Assembly: GCA_018105865.1 (NCBI GenBank)
Contig: CM030869.1
Location: 1,833,919-1,897,918 of the forward strand
DNA from: Metaphire vulgaris
Lineage: Eukaryota > Annelida > Clitellata > Crassiclitellata > Megascolecidae
Reading direction: 5' to 3'
DNA: 64,000 nt
A program made the translations under genes and the position numbers. The notes under the pieces are model-generated. The model saw only the letters and a program-made list of their open reading frames with translations, searched no databases and was not told where the DNA came from. Of this stretch, positions 1-12,577 are shown piece after piece (position 1 is the stretch's first letter; each line of letters begins with the position of its first letter).

Positions 1-189
1 TACTCAATCACAAATATGTCACCTCTTAGTCTCTTACCAAGCACTTCTGAGCACTTGTCCAGAAAATGTGCTATATAAATGCAATGTTTATATTACAAAC
101 ATCACTTCCTATGACCATGTCAAGTAAATTTATGAAAAGTGGACGTCATTGTTTTAAATCTCTTTCCATTTTGAAAAGTCAAATTGGCT

Positions 190-575
190 CAAAAAGATTT
201 CTGATGTCAGTGCAGAAATGTGGTTCTTAAGAAAAATGTTGAAAATATCTTGGAATGAAAATAATACGAATGAATTAGTACTCGAAATGGCAGGTACACA
301 AAGAAAATTGCTATCTACAATATGTAAAAGACAACTTGAATTTTTTTGGACATATAATGAGGAAGAAAGGTATAGAAAACCTGGTAACTACTGGAAAAGT
401 CGAAGGCAAAAGATCAAGAGGAAGACAAAGAATGACGTATATCAGCAGTTTACTGAATGATGTAAAGGGGGTAACTACAGAATTAGAACTCATACAAGCA
501 ACACACAACAGAGAGAAATGGAAGTCCATAGTCGTCAACCTAGAAATACATGACACCTGAAGAAGAAGAAGAATA
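190..575 (+). mobile_element. LINE 3' end, decayed reverse-transcriptase ORF tail
   Basis: Translation gives the typical C-terminal tail of a LINE reverse transcriptase: a stretch with RKMLKISW, then KRQLEFF, then in another frame FFGHIMRKKGIENL and GKRSRGRQRMTY. One frame break sits near 340. The coding tail ends in a stop and is followed at once by a GAA-repeat tail (about 551-573), as expected for a 3' terminus. It is 5'-truncated and dead. Recognition is from the family's conserved tail; the clade is not assigned. Confidence 0.8.
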
Positions 576-751
576 TGTCAGTGCACAAGAGTCATGACAT
601 AGAAAATGTTAAAACATTTAAATTAATTTCAAATTAATGTTTCTGTCATAATATAAGACTGAATAAGCGATGGTCATAAAAATATCACAAGATTTTACTT
701 ACCATACTTACTTACTTATTAACATATTTTAGCAGCAAAAATTTAACCAAC

Positions 752-1938
752 CCAATAAAGTGTTTCTGGATGTTGAAAGCAATGTTTTCTGAAGGGATCC
801 AGCGAAATTGCTTCAAAATGCTAAGCAATTTCATAACCATTCCAAGCTCGATGAGACACTCAAAAACATCATCGCTTGGGACAATGCCACAGGAGTACAT
901 TTCCCCCCATAACTTTTCTGCCAACGGCATTTCACCAGCAACTAAGGCTGCCTTGATGATTGGGCTGAAATATGCCTGTGTCGGGTTTGTCGAAATTTTT
1001 GCCATCTCGAGAAAATCCAGACACTGTCGCCACCTGGAGGTCTTGGAAAATGAACGAATCAAGAGAAGAGTCGAAGATGCGTCCAAGACGTCGGTCAAAG
1101 AACGCAGCTCGTCGTAAAATGCAAAAGCCGCGCCGTGAACGCTCTCACCTCCCTGATGAACACAGAGCGAAATTGATGCAACCAGGCACGTCACAGCGTG
1201 CCGATCCTCTAGTTCTCTGACAAATCCTACCAGAGACATACCGATTGCATAGAGTCCTGCGACACGCTCTTCCTTATTGGCAATATAGTTCAGAAGTACA
1301 AACGGCCACTTAGTGCTCAGAAACGATTTCTCCGAGAACTGGCTTCCAAACTGCTTCCAATCTTTGGCCAATGAAGGATTCTGTATCAGATAATTAAAGG
1401 CATATTCAATGAACAAAGGCTTTGGATCCACTTCGTGCTGCTCAACTGCTCTAGAATCTATCTCTTTACTTGTCGATGTATTGTTAAAATTACGATTATT
1501 CAGAGGTTTTACGTCACCGTTTGGTATCATTGTTTCACGTTTGAATGACGAAATTCTAGGCTGAAAACTAGGATCTGAAATCGCACTCTTGGCCACAACA
1601 TATGAATTTTCCATTTTCTTAGTTTCCAGTTCGTTTTCACCATCGTCTGAGAGCTTGAAAATGCCCTTCAACTGTGGTACTCTAAGCTTGTGCTCGTAAG
1701 CTTCATAATCATAAATCTGGTTAATATCAGTATTAGCACGCACACTATGTCCAAGATCAGAATTATGATGCTTTAACTTTTTGTTTTGCTTTTTATTTCC
1801 TCTGTCAGTTCCCTTGGAATTATCTTCAAATACGTTCGTCCAGCTGGACAGCGCATAGAACGAGAATCTGCCTAAGAGCACTCTGTTAGACGCCGCGCTG
1901 AAATACGGCGCTATGTAAAGACGACCTAACATAAACAT
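752..1938 (-). CDS. PRORP: Mitochondrial RNase P catalytic subunit PRORP (MRPP3), first coding exon
   Basis: This is the N-terminal exon of the protein-only RNase P subunit that cuts the 5' leader from mitochondrial tRNA precursors. The start at 1938 opens a basic, aromatic-rich segment without acidic residues for about 35 residues (MFMLGRLYIAPYFSAAS...), which fits a mitochondrial presequence. After a low-complexity linker comes the pentatricopeptide-like part. Residues around 290-395 align with human PRORP: LLLIRSFSKTSRWRQCLDFLE, then a helix pair ending ...GIVPSDDVFECL, then ILKQFRWIPSENIAFNIQKHF. The open frame runs on to 712, but similarity stops at about 752, where GT donors occur. The zinc-binding and NYN nuclease exons are not in the window and must lie beyond the left edge. 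The only other recognisable item downstream is a LINE fragment. Assignment is by remembered family similarity. Confidence 0.8.
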
Positions 1939-2444
1939 TACAGCGGCGTTTAGCTCAAATTAAAATATATAACGCATACATAAAAGCGGATATTATAAAT
2001 AATTAATCGCTATTGGTTCAATTTGAACAGCTGGGAGATAATCGTATATTAATTAACTAATTATTTATTTATTTTGAAATTCATACACATAGAAATGAAA
2101 TTCACATGTTCGCCAAAATCGCTATCAATCTGTGTACGCAAGTAAGTAAAACGTGGAAGGAGGGCAGATAACCAGACGGAAGAGACTGAGAGAAGAGAAG
2201 ATGTCGATGTGCGAAGAACCCCGCGTGGTGAGCTTTTCTGCTTGTTGAACGTTTCACTCGAATTGTAACATGATGATATATTATGTCACCTATTCCGTAA
2301 CCCTGACTATGAACCAACAGCAGCGAATGTAGGCATCCTCTGTTGCCGGGGAATAACCACCGTTTTCTAGGACTGTGTAACGGGTTTCGATTATTCCTGA
2401 AGCCGACGGATCGCACACACTAAGCGCCAAACACCGTACGGCAA

Positions 2445-2573
2445 TCTTGGAGGAATAATACATGTATTATTCCTCCAAGACGGCAATAGTACAATAGTCA
2501 GCATAGGGTGCTGTATAAGTAAAAAGTACTTTTTACTTAGTACAATAGTCAGCATACTCTAGGGTGCTGTATA
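2445..2573. repeat. Perfect palindromes and a partial direct repeat
   Basis: A 36-bp perfect palindrome spans 2445-2480 (left arm CTTGGAGGAATAATACA). A second perfect palindrome of 22 bp spans 2517-2538 (left arm AAGTAAAAAGT). The second lies between two copies of a segment that reads TAGTACAATAGTCAGCAT followed by AGGGTGCTGTATA. No gene covers it. It may be the remains of a foldback element. Confidence 0.75.
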
Positions 2574-2816
2574 GATCAACGGTCAAGAAGAAGGTATAGG
2601 CCTAATACCAACTGACAGACGGCTAAAGACGTCGTGTGCAACAGGAATAAGACTAATCGTCGTTTCAATCCATCGAAATAGGCCTAATGGCCATTCGATT
2701 CAAATTCTAATATTCGTTCAAGTTAAAGGTGTACGCTGAGATTGTGCTCGTTTCTATTGGACGAATATTAGTTAGCGTTGCTTAGTATAGGCAGGGAGTC
2801 TTATAAGACTCCCTGG

Positions 2817-2877
<61 letters not shown>

Positions 2878-2880
2878 TAT
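2817..2880. repeat. (TTA)n microsatellite
   Basis: Nearly pure TTA/ATT trinucleotide array with one short interruption. It lies between the PRORP start and TMEM98. Confidence 0.95.
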
Positions 2881-3680
2881 TCCCAATAGAGAATGTTCTG
2901 CTCTCAGAAGTACTGTATTAGAAATGCCTCTAATGCATAAAATTGCATAAATAGACGAAGTATTTGTCAAAACATCATACAATCAAACCGATATATTAAA
3001 TTTTCTGAAGAAGCAGAGGATTAGCAGTCAAAAATTTTCCATTAGTTTTTCAGCTCAATTTCAGACGCAGAATAAATGCTGTAAACGATGTTGCTTCGTC
3101 CGCCATGTTTGAAATATTTGGCAAAAGTTTGTTATTAGACAAATTATTTTAAAACAAAAAAATCGTTTATAAAAAATAAAGTAACATGTATTTTATTTAA
3201 GAATTTGGCTATTTGTAGATTGAAGAAAACGAATATACTTTTTAATGTTATATTCGTTTATGTTACTGTTGTTTGACGCTTGTTACTAAGGTTAAATATT
3301 GATTTATTTAGCGCTTTATTAGATTAAAGTCACAAAAAGGCGCTGAGCTATTTAACAGGAGGGCTAGAAAAAAGACTGATTGATTTACGAGGGAGTATAA
3401 ATCACAGACACAAACGAACTAAAAAACGTTGGTGTCACTTAGTAAAGAAATTATATTATTGTTTTCTTTTCTATAGATGTTTATTTCTCATCAATTTTTA
3501 GGATAATTCAGTTTTTAGTGTTTGTGTATTGTGACATTTTATTGGACAGGTTTTTCTCATTAGCAGTGATATGGGATTTGAGTCATATTCTGGTTTTCAC
3601 CTTGTGATTCTTTTTTGTCGTTAGATTGAACTCAGCTTGATGGGCGCATTTCTCCGAATATAATTTGGTTCTAGCCTGCC

Positions 3681-6600
3681 ATGGTAGCTGGTGTGATGGA
3701 TGTGGCTATGGTAGTAACCATCAGCATTCTTGCTGCAGTTTTCTTTGCAGCGCTGATTGCACTGGTGGTGCTGCTAAAGAGGCGCTACTGCAAGCCGATG
3801 GACCTCATATCTGCCCAGTATATTGACAGCGCGTGAGTAGTTTTAGCGTGAATTTATAGCTTGAGATGTTTCTTGCATGTTGATACAAGGATGATATCTG
3901 GGGACTTTTGAATTGAAACGTGAATCATACATTTGCATTGATTATTGTGTAAAACTTTCTTTACTCATGACTTTGATTTGAATTAATTTCTTTATATTCG
4001 AACGTGTCTCATGTATCGTATTCCAGTATAATTGTTTTCTGGTTTTAAGATTTACTTTTACGGTTATGCAGAATGAATTTATTGCCTAATTACTAGTAAT
4101 TGGCAATTTTACTAGCAGTATTTTGGGTTGAATATTTTAATTACAGACACCTGTCTTGAACCAGTGCATTTGGCATATAGTTTTCCTCTCACTCTCAGCC
4201 GCACTATCAAGTGTATTGTTAACCCTTTTGACCCATCAATCCCTATAACCACTATGTTGTGAAGCTGAAATATCAGCCTTACATTGCCAAATGGGTTAAC
4301 TGCCCCGAGATTTTCGTTAGGGACTTTAATTCTGCACATGAAGATCTAATCTAGTGTTTCGCCAGGGCGTCTTTAACCAGTGCGGGGCCCCGAGCACCTG
4401 GCGACCTGCGGGGCCCTAGACGTAAAGGTCAATGTTGACAAGCAAAAAAGGTCATCTCCAACGTTTTTGAATGTTGACAATCAAAAAAAGGTAATCCTAC
4501 ATTTATAAAAAGTAGTTTATGAGCGGGTACCCTAAGATGCGTAGGGCCCCGGGCACTGTGCTTGAATTTTTACATGTAAAGACGCCCCTGTGTTTCGCAC
4601 ATTTTAGGCCGGACGCTGATTTAGTTGGCCACATGGAAGGTCTTTCGGAGAATCCAAGTGGAGTGGAGTTGGACGAAGTCTGCTTCAACCCAAATCTCGA
4701 TCAGATGTTTAAAAACGAGACTTGGGCGACCGACGCTGCGTACGTATCTTGGCACTCGTTTTTATTTGAACAATCAATCAATCAATCAGTTTATAGTGAG
4801 TCACTTTTGTCGCTGTGCGCAAAGAAAATGGACAACAAGAATAGAAAAGAGTGTGCGTGCATAAGAACATTTTCTGGTCATTCAATCATGATTTATCAAT
4901 TTAAAATGGGGCAGGCCTAGGAATTCAGTTGAGGGGCACTTTGTGTTCCATTCCCCACTTTGCTTTGCCTCACCCATTCAATATGAATTGATGCATGTTG
5001 CTATGGTTATTGAATGGGAAGAAAATGCAGCATTTGCTTATTTTTCTTTTTAGCTTTTCAGGTTTTTTGCAGATGTGAGAAATTTTTTATTTTGATTTTT
5101 AGACTATTGAGGGGAGCTTGGGAGGGTCTTGTGCCTTTGTGCCCTTTATAGATCCACTTATGAATTACGCTGTGTTATAGTAAATGTATGTCATAAAAAT
5201 GATACATGTACATTAATTTATATCCTTGTACAGTATGTGTCATTTTGATGCCGATGTCTTTGTTTCCAGGAGTTACGGGTATTATTTGCAAAAGTCCATT
5301 TTTAATTGTTGTTTTGTGTTTAGTGGCTTGGTCCCTCACTGCCTGGCAATTCTTAAGGTGACTCACCAGCTGACTGAAAAACTGGTTAGCGTCACCCTTA
5401 GCGACGCCCACCAGCTCCAGTTTCCGGAAACGTTGACCGATCTGGTTGCCGTGGCGCGTCGTATCGGTTCCCGTGTCGACGACGTCGTTCGTTCTATGTA
5501 TCCGCCTTTGGACCCTCGTCTTCTTGAAGCAAGGTGGGATGTTCTTCTGTAGAATGGCCTTCGATAGAACCATGCATTGTATGTATGTATGTATGTATAT
5601 ATATTGGCCATTTTATGTAGTGCTGTAAGAATAGTTAAGCCAGAGACATGGGTGTTTGAGGGTGGTCCAGACTTTTGTTGTTCTTTTCTCAGATGGTATG
5701 GAGTTCCATAAGAGTGGTCTGCCTTATGATAAGGCTCGATCCTCCAGGATTGGAGATTTGAGTGGGCCCTGGATGCATTGTGTCTTTATATGCCATTATT
5801 TTCTTTTATTTTAAATAACCATTGCTTGGTATTATTTGGAACAATGAAAATGTCGATAGGCATGGCCGCAGAGCAGAATCAAACTGCACAATTTGTCAGT
5901 TTTTGTCAAATCACTGCCCGTAATGTCTCTGAGTTTTCGTTTTTTTTTAAATTGCAGCTTTGAATTTGAAATTTTCCTTTTGATCTGAATAAGAGCTAAC
6001 GAATTGTCATTTAGTTCGTCTTTATTTTGCAGGTGTTCTGCGTTGGTTCTGTCCGTCAATCATCTCGTCATGTTGGCGAAAACATCTTGTGGCCTGTCGC
6101 GAATGTTGGACTGGGTCGACCAATCGCTCGCTGACGTCGAGGACCATCTCAAGGTATAACATGACCTCTGTATAACATGGCCAAATTCTTCTTATATGTT
6201 GGCATCATTATATCTTCTCCTGTTTCTGGCCTTGGCATCATTATATATTTGTGTTTGATGTTATGTGTATATGTATATATACAGATTTGTATTAATATAT
6301 ACACACACACACGTTTAACAGATTTGTATTAATCCTTTGACCCCGTAAGGTCAATATTTTGGCTTCATAACATATTGGTTATGCTGATTGCCACAGCAAA
6401 AGGGTTTGTTTGATTTTGAATGTCTTGTTTTCTAAGACTTTCTTGTGGAGTTTGATTTTCAGTTTCGATTGCGGACTTTCTAAATGTTCAGGTGTTGAAA
6501 GAAGCGAGTATCGCTTACGAGGCGAATCTTCAATCGGCTGCTGACGCTGCTGCCGCCGTGGTTTCCGGTTCGCACCCGGCGGCCTCGAACGACCCGTGGG

Positions 6601-6695
6601 AGGCCATCTTCGAAGAGGACGGCAGCAGAGAAAGACTGGCCGATCGCTCCGTCGACTGCTGCCCAAGTTCTGTCCGAGAATCGTCACAAGTCTGA
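3681..6695 (+). CDS. TMEM98: Transmembrane protein 98 (TMEM98), five exons
   Basis: Exons 3681-3832, 4608-4739, 5324-5533, 6033-6153 and 6492-6695 join in frame to 272 aa. Residues about 7-31 are one hydrophobic membrane helix followed by KRRYC, as in TMEM98 (human has CRQRYC). The body matches the family: DLVGHMEG, LELD-like VELDEVCFNPNLD, ASGL-like AAGLVPHCLAILK, LTEKLVSVTL, ARRIGSRVDDVVRSMYPPLDPRLLEAR, VLSVNHLV and LDWVDQSLADVEDHL. The family is a single-pass protein of about 226 aa (human), linked in vertebrates to control of the MYRF transcription factor and eye growth. Here the C-terminus is about 45 residues longer and rich in Ala, Ser and acidic residues, with no clear human counterpart. 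All junctions are GT-AG. A polyadenylation signal AATAAA is at 7432-7437, so the 3'UTR may contain the foldback at 7031-7184. Confidence 0.93.
4219..4299. mobile_element. Family B TTAA-bounded foldback element, copy B1
   Basis: An 81-bp element bounded by TTAA with ends TTAACCCTTTTGACCC and ATGGGTTAA. The core carries GAAGCTGAAATATCAGCCTTAC, shared in either orientation with copies near 6329, 40059, 45190 and 48619. It lies in TMEM98 intron 1. Confidence 0.7.
6329..6407. mobile_element. Family B foldback element, copy B2 (degraded right end)
   Basis: It starts at TTAA and reads CCTTTGACCCCGTAAGG, then the family core ATATTTTGGCTTCATAAC. The right end has decayed to AAAAGGGTTTG. It lies in TMEM98 intron 4. 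Confidence 0.65.
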
Positions 6696-7030
6696 GAATA
6701 GATCTTACTTACTTACGTCTGAGGTGTCTACGCAGAGCGGACAATTTCAAATCGTGTTGTTATATTATATTATTATCGTCATCATCATCACAGTGCTGTT
6801 TTACATGCATTTTGGAGTAAGTTTTCAATTTGCTGGGATTTTTCGCGTCTTTTTTTTGGCCGCTTATTATTGCATGTTTTGTATTTTGAGAAATGTTTTT
6901 TTTTAGTTAGTTAGCTGGTTGTTACCTAGCGTTGATTATTATATATTTTCGTGTTTTGCAGCAGAGCTTAGCATGTCGTGCATAATTAGTTGTTCTCTTT
7001 TGCCGTCTTGAACTTTGTTGATTACTTGAT

Positions 7031-7184
7031 TAGGGTCCATCCATATAGTACGTACGGTCGTATGCACTGAGGGGGAGGGGGAGTCGGATTTTGGAGATTT
7101 TTCCTATGTACGCTATGTGTGCAACGGGGAGGAGGGGATGGAAATATGACTTTTTTGCATACGTACTATATGGATGAACCCTTA
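7031..7184. mobile_element. Foldback MITE with ATCCATATAGTACGTA ends
   Basis: The left end AGGGTCCATCCATATAGTAC is mirrored at the right by GTACTATATGGATGAACCCT. The interior is G-rich. A second, shorter copy with the same ends lies at 13339-13470. It has no coding capacity, so it is a non-autonomous DNA element of a class I cannot assign. Confidence 0.85.
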
Positions 7185-7945
7185 CTGTATGCACTTCATC
7201 ATGGCTTATGTTTTTTGATATTGCATACATTTGCAATGCAATATGAAATTTTGCATTTACCGTAAATGAAACTTTTTCTTTCTTCGTTGGATTTCAGATT
7301 CTGATTTTCATTTTCACGGCTTTTGCGATTTAACTGCTGTCATGCCTGCATTTTCGTGAATGCCGATGTTTTCGATTTTTCTTGCATTTTCACACAATGA
7401 CACAATATCATGACGGATTTTTGTCTGATCGAATAAATGTTTCGTAATAAATCCATGACGGCCGATTAAGGAGACTGGTTGTGTTGAAATTCCGTGTTTC
7501 CGCAGTAATGTTTAGTCTGTTGCCATGTATTTACATTCACCCAGAAAATTGTTGGAGCAGCAGCAACAATTTGGTCTGGGGCTTGGTATATTTTGGTGAT
7601 AAATTGTCACATGTAGTTACTAATCACCTATTGTTGTTGAATTGGGTGCTATTGTGGATTAATCTTACGAATGATTCTGGTATTTCCTTTGTTATCACTC
7701 TGAACAAGAATCATTGTTAACATAAAGAAAAGTTGTAACCAATTGTGAGATTACAGCAAAGTCCTGTCACAACAGCTTCATTATAATGTATCATGTCAGG
7801 ATGGCCTTCTCAATATAATTACTTTTTCTACAGTTGCCATGTATATTTATATGTTGGTTGCTATGGACTTCCATCTTTCTTTTCCATTTTACGGCCAAAA
7901 ATTCTAGTTGTCTTTTTCTTTTTATGCCCATCAGTTTCCCCTTTA

Positions 7946-8025
7946 TTAACCCCTTTAACAGTTGCCTCAAGTATACTCGTCCATTTTACATTGAGTTACA
8001 AATAAATGGACGTTAAAGGGGTTAA
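7946..8025. mobile_element. Family A TTAA-bounded foldback element, copy A1
   Basis: An 80-bp unit with ends TTAACCCCTTTAAC and GTTAAAGGGGTTAA, holding the family core CGTCCATTTTACATTGAGTT. It is the most diverged of four copies (others at 13263, 19014 and 42114). Confidence 0.75.
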
Positions 8026-10057
8026 AGCACCCCTGGCCTTATCTTTAAAAGTTGTCTCAATAATAATTACCATATAGCATTCTTTTGCCGTGTTTTGGCT
8101 TAATTATCATCATAATTACTCTAATGGCTTCATTTTTGTGATTTTGAGGATCGCTTTTAGTTAATGGGAGTTGGAGTTTGTCTGATTATCTGCTTATGTT
8201 CCAAAACTAATTTTGTTTGGCCAAGTGTGAAGCTGCCATTGTTTCAGAATGAAAAAAGCCATGATTGGGTAAAAATGATTTTAAAAATTATTTTTTTATT
8301 TTTGAAAATAAGTTGTTTGCAACAGCTGGATTAATTAGATATGCTTAATATTTCTGTTTATGTGCTTCTCTTTGAATTGTAGATCTTCTGTTGAGCACTA
8401 TACGTTGAAGTCTATATTTGTTTTGAGACAAACAATGGCATAGCATGCCAGTGGTTTCTATGGGCTTTTCCTTGGGCAACACATGGAAGGGGATGGCAAA
8501 TTTTAACAGATAATGGATAAATAAGGAGACGGAATGTGTTTTTGCTTGTTGTGGGTGCATGGCTTGTTAAGGGCACACAAGGATGCGATGACAATAGCCT
8601 GGAGGATGTGATAACATTTTTATGGCTTTTCAAGGCTTTTTCAGAAGAAGTTGGTCGGACGGGGTGGAATTTTTCCAAATTTTTCTGGAGAAGTTGGTCA
8701 GATGGGGGCATAATTTTCCCGAATTTCCTGTTTGCCCATGGGTGCTGTGACAGCTCACGCTATGCCACGGGAGACAACCAGAACGGAAGTGCTTAGTAAC
8801 TGTAACACAGCTTTTCTTATTGCTCTGAGTTATGCATAATGGTTGTTACTGAATGTCTGATTTCTATGATGCTTATTATGTGATTCGATTAATCAAACAA
8901 TTTTTTTCACTAATTATCTACTTTGACTGCTGATTTTTTACACATTTTGATCATCATCAATGATATTCGTTTTAAGCGTTCACTTTGGTATTGTTTAAAA
9001 TTCTAGTATAATCATCTGATATAATGCTACATGTATTTTGTGCATAAAATTTGTAGAGTGCATAATTTTTTATGTGATGTTAAGACAATTTTTATAATTG
9101 ATTTGATTGATCGTATGACTATTGTTGTTTCTGTCTGCCGAGTTTAACATTAACGATGTTTCTGCTTCTTGATTGGGAGCTGGTGCCTTTCTGTGCAATT
9201 TTACAGATGCTCTTGTTTGATTTTAACATTAGTGGAAACGTGACATATTTTTTGGATGAGTTTGTTAAAATGTTAACTTAAAATCCATATGAGTTCTGAA
9301 ATGGAGAGATGAGAGTCCATTTGTGACATTGCTTTGCCACAAGACCTGTTCAGCACCCCAGCCCTTTTGACTTAAAATCCATTTCATTGAGAGTCCATTT
9401 CCTATATTTTCCATTTGTTTTATCCTCTTAACCCTGACCCTCCTAAAAATTTCTCTTCATCTCTTTCCTGTTCTGCTTTGTTTTGCTTTACTTGTTTTTT
9501 TAAAAATATTCATTATCTTTCATTTGATACTCTTTCCTTTCAATGCTCATTCTCATTTTTCCTTTTCCCCTCCCTCGTGAAATTTTAAAAGTTAGTCCAT
9601 TCTGGTGTTGTGATTTCTGTGATTTCATAGAAATAAATGGACTTGCATTGTTTGAAACTTTTAGGGGCTTCTAGACCGCCGCATAGGCACCTCACAAAAA
9701 CCTTTGTGAAGTCCATACATAGAGACCCTGGGAGTACCAATGCCTGGAAAGAGCTGAAGTAACTGATTTTGTCCTACCAGTGCCTTTGAGACGATTTTCA
9801 ATTGTTAACCTTCTGTGTCATTTTCTGTAAGTGTTTTCAAGCATTGTACAATGCATAACTTTCAGCATCTGATGATGTGGTTTGACGTGCAGTACTAGTA
9901 CTAGCATCGTACTATGCAAGGCTCAGTATTAGTTAAAGTGTAGAAGAGTTTTGATGGTAGAAAAAAAGATCTGGCAAAATTTAACTATGACAAAAATTGG
10001 TTTGCATTTAGCATGAATTTACTTTGCTACTTGTAAATAGCCCATATCTGGGTAGTT

Positions 10058-10059
10058 TA

Positions 10060-10106
<47 letters not shown>
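10058..10106. repeat. (ATT)n microsatellite
   Basis: An uninterrupted ATT array of about 16 units in intergenic DNA. Confidence 0.95.
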
Positions 10107-11439
10107 ATTTGGTGATGATTATTAGATTTTGTGCTTTGGTTTTAGTAAAGGTGCAAGCCAGTGGTAATCTATGTTGCAATTTTGCTTTACTAACAAATTA
10201 AACTCAATTATTGTTACTGTACATACAAAAGCAAGCTGTTATAATTTCGATAACTTTGATTTCTCTATAGAGGTCATTTTAGAGACTGCATAAGACTTGT
10301 TGATTTGGTCTTTTAATGATTGCTTTGGAGTTAATTATTTGCTGTAAAGTTATCACAATAAAGAGCATGGATAGTATCTCCTGCTATGTATTGTTATATG
10401 CATTAACTTTTGGCATCAGTTTATCCTGGTATTGAAAAAGGCAAAGCAAACTTCTTATATTAGATATGTTATTAATAATATCCTGTTGTGTCTAATGATC
10501 TTTGATATTTTGAATATGTTTTTTGACTGAAGATAGACAATCGTTTATTTCATATGTTTAGAAAATAACAATATGTATTAAATGTACTGTTCTCGTTAAT
10601 AAAGTGTTAAGCGAAAACAACTGTAGAAACTCTGTCAGTGATATCAATAGTTAAAAATAGCAGTCTGCTTGAAAGTAGGTAGGTAAGTAAGTAAAATCTT
10701 GTGGATTTTTATAGCACTTTTAAAAGCAGCACTGCAGTAAGTTCTTTTTCCTTGGCACTTAATCTTGGTATGAAGTAGCAATAGTCAAAAGTGGAGGTCA
10801 TTCATACAAAGTCATTTAATCCAAAGGTCCATTGTGGTTGGGGACGTTACAGCTATGGGGGAATGATTTTTTGAAAAAAAAAATTTGAGTTTGGAAAGAA
10901 AAATGAGATACTGCAAGGGAAGGAAATTGTTATTCTGAATTTGTTATTTGAAAGGGTGAATGCTGTAATTATTTTCTACTTATCATTCAACTGATGTTCA
11001 TAATTCATATATGAAGAAAATAGATTTATGTAAATAATAATAAGGTTTAAAGTGGTTCAGTAGGGTCTGCATGTGTAATTGAAGCAATACATTGTATAAT
11101 GTAATTATGCCTTAGCTTAGCGCAGGAGATATACAATTAAATAATTATTTATATATTAATAGTATTAAGTAGTAGTAGTAGTAGTAGTATCACTGTATCA
11201 GTAATAATAGCATTGTTGCAATGCTTGAATATTTAGGAGTAGGGAAGACTACATCTTCAATGAAATTACTGAAACGAACACAGAGGATAAATAGGCAAAT
11301 AGCTAAATCTTATTAAAGAAAATTAAATTCAAACGCAATAGAATAATAGAATGCCAACAATTCTGAGAATCAGCACTATTTTACGCCGCTTGATTTACAT
11401 TACATTACATGCTAGTTGGGCTATTAGGCTTACTCCGAC

Positions 11440-11491
11440 GCTTGGCTCCGGAAGTGAGTTCCACATCCGGCCTTTCTATCGGCGTTTTGCG
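11440..11491 (+). promoter_or_regulatory. Candidate CNBP promoter and non-coding first exon
   Basis: An ETS-type motif CCGGAAGT (11448-11455) and a second CATCCGG lie just before a pyrimidine tract CCTTTCT (from 11471), which could be a 5'TOP start. The short GC-rich exon ends at a strong donor GCG|GTGAGT at 11491. The next good acceptor on this strand is at 12566, just before the CNBP start codon. Vertebrate CNBP is a TOP mRNA, which supports the reading. Linkage to CNBP is inferred. Confidence 0.4.
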
Positions 11492-12120
11492 GTGAGTGAT
11501 GTGGATTTTCTTAATCAATTTTTAACTAAAACACGGAATTCCAGCAATTAAAATAAGATATCAGCATACGATATTTGACAGAAATTATCGTAGACACGTG
11601 ATGTATGTTTATTTAACTGAGATTTTTGCAGCTAAATTCGCTTATTATTAATAGTTGATAGCCATGTGGACTGATTGTTATATACAAATAGTCTAGTCAC
11701 AATATGTTTAAGTGTATTGAAGACATATTCCTTGAAATGGTGAGGATTAACGTGAACGTTCCGTAGTTCCCACATAGAAAAAACGGGAAAAGCACGAAAT
11801 AAAAAAATATGTGGAAGAAACCAGGCTAAAGCAAATGTGAGAAAGAGAAACGACTGAAATCGTCGCATGGAATCGTGCAATTCACTGGCGATGCTACCAC
11901 TTTCATTGTGTAAGAAAGCCCACGCGTTCTCTACCTGCTAGTCGAATTCAGAATTATGGGTTTCATAGACATCGAAAATAGGATTTGCGCCACGTAGATT
12001 CGCCGGTTATTTGACAGCACGGGGTCCCCGACGTCCCAGCCCGAAAGTAGACCCTCCTCTTTCCAGTCAGATATGGAAGGTTGCAAATATAAAAGATTAT
12101 CAAGCGGTTACTCAAGTTTA

Positions 12121-12312
12121 GGTAGGGGTAAAGACGAGCGGCGTAACTGAAAGTAGTCCGTAAACACTGATAGAAATTCCGTTGAAAGGGTTAGGGTCAG
12201 GGTTATGGTTAGGATTAACTTTAACTCTAACTCTAACCCTAAACCCTACCGAAACCCTAACCCATACTGATAGGCGTAGTGATACCTTACGCCGCTCGTC
12301 TTTAGCCCTACC
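12121..12312. mobile_element. Foldback element with telomere-like interior
   Basis: Terminal inverted repeats of about 26 bp with one mismatch: left 12121-12146 starting GGTAGGGGTAAAGACGAG, right 12287-12312. The interior (about 12185-12265) contains degenerate GGGTTAGGG units followed by CTAACCCT units, forming an inner inverted pair. It lies in the inferred first intron of CNBP. Confidence 0.75.
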
Positions 12313-12577
12313 CCAGCCCGTAGTTACTCTTTCCAGAGTTGAGATCAAATATAAAAGATTTCTTTCCAGCGTATTAGAGCTGAATCAAAGAAGTTTCTTT
12401 CCAGATCATTGCATTTAGATCTGCCAGGATCAACTATTTTTCCCAACAGAAACAAAACACTCAAGTTTACAAAAATTAGACATGGTATCATTGGTATGGT
12501 TTTATTATAGAATATGTGAACTTTTTACATTTTTGATGCAGTATATGGTGAATGTGCTGTTTACAGATAACACCAAG

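Larger units (their letters stand above)
7190..11340. other. Gene-free intergenic stretch between TMEM98 and CNBP
   Basis: Both strands hold only short AT-rich open frames without family similarity or splice-consistent neighbours. Contents: the presumed end of the TMEM98 3'UTR (AATAAA at 7432), one family A foldback (7946-8025), an (ATT)n array (10058-10106), and a short stretch near 10675-10840 with TAAGTAAGTAA and a following ATAGCACTTTTAA motif, which recurs near 17480, 22280 and 30855. I see no gene here. Confidence 0.6.

Noticed and set aside
2102..2416. 104-codon open frame on minus between PRORP and TMEM98
   Set aside because: No family similarity, lies next to palindromes, no splice support.
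12185..12265. Interstitial telomere
   Set aside because: The TTAGGG-like units are few and degenerate, and lie within a foldback element with its own inverted ends.
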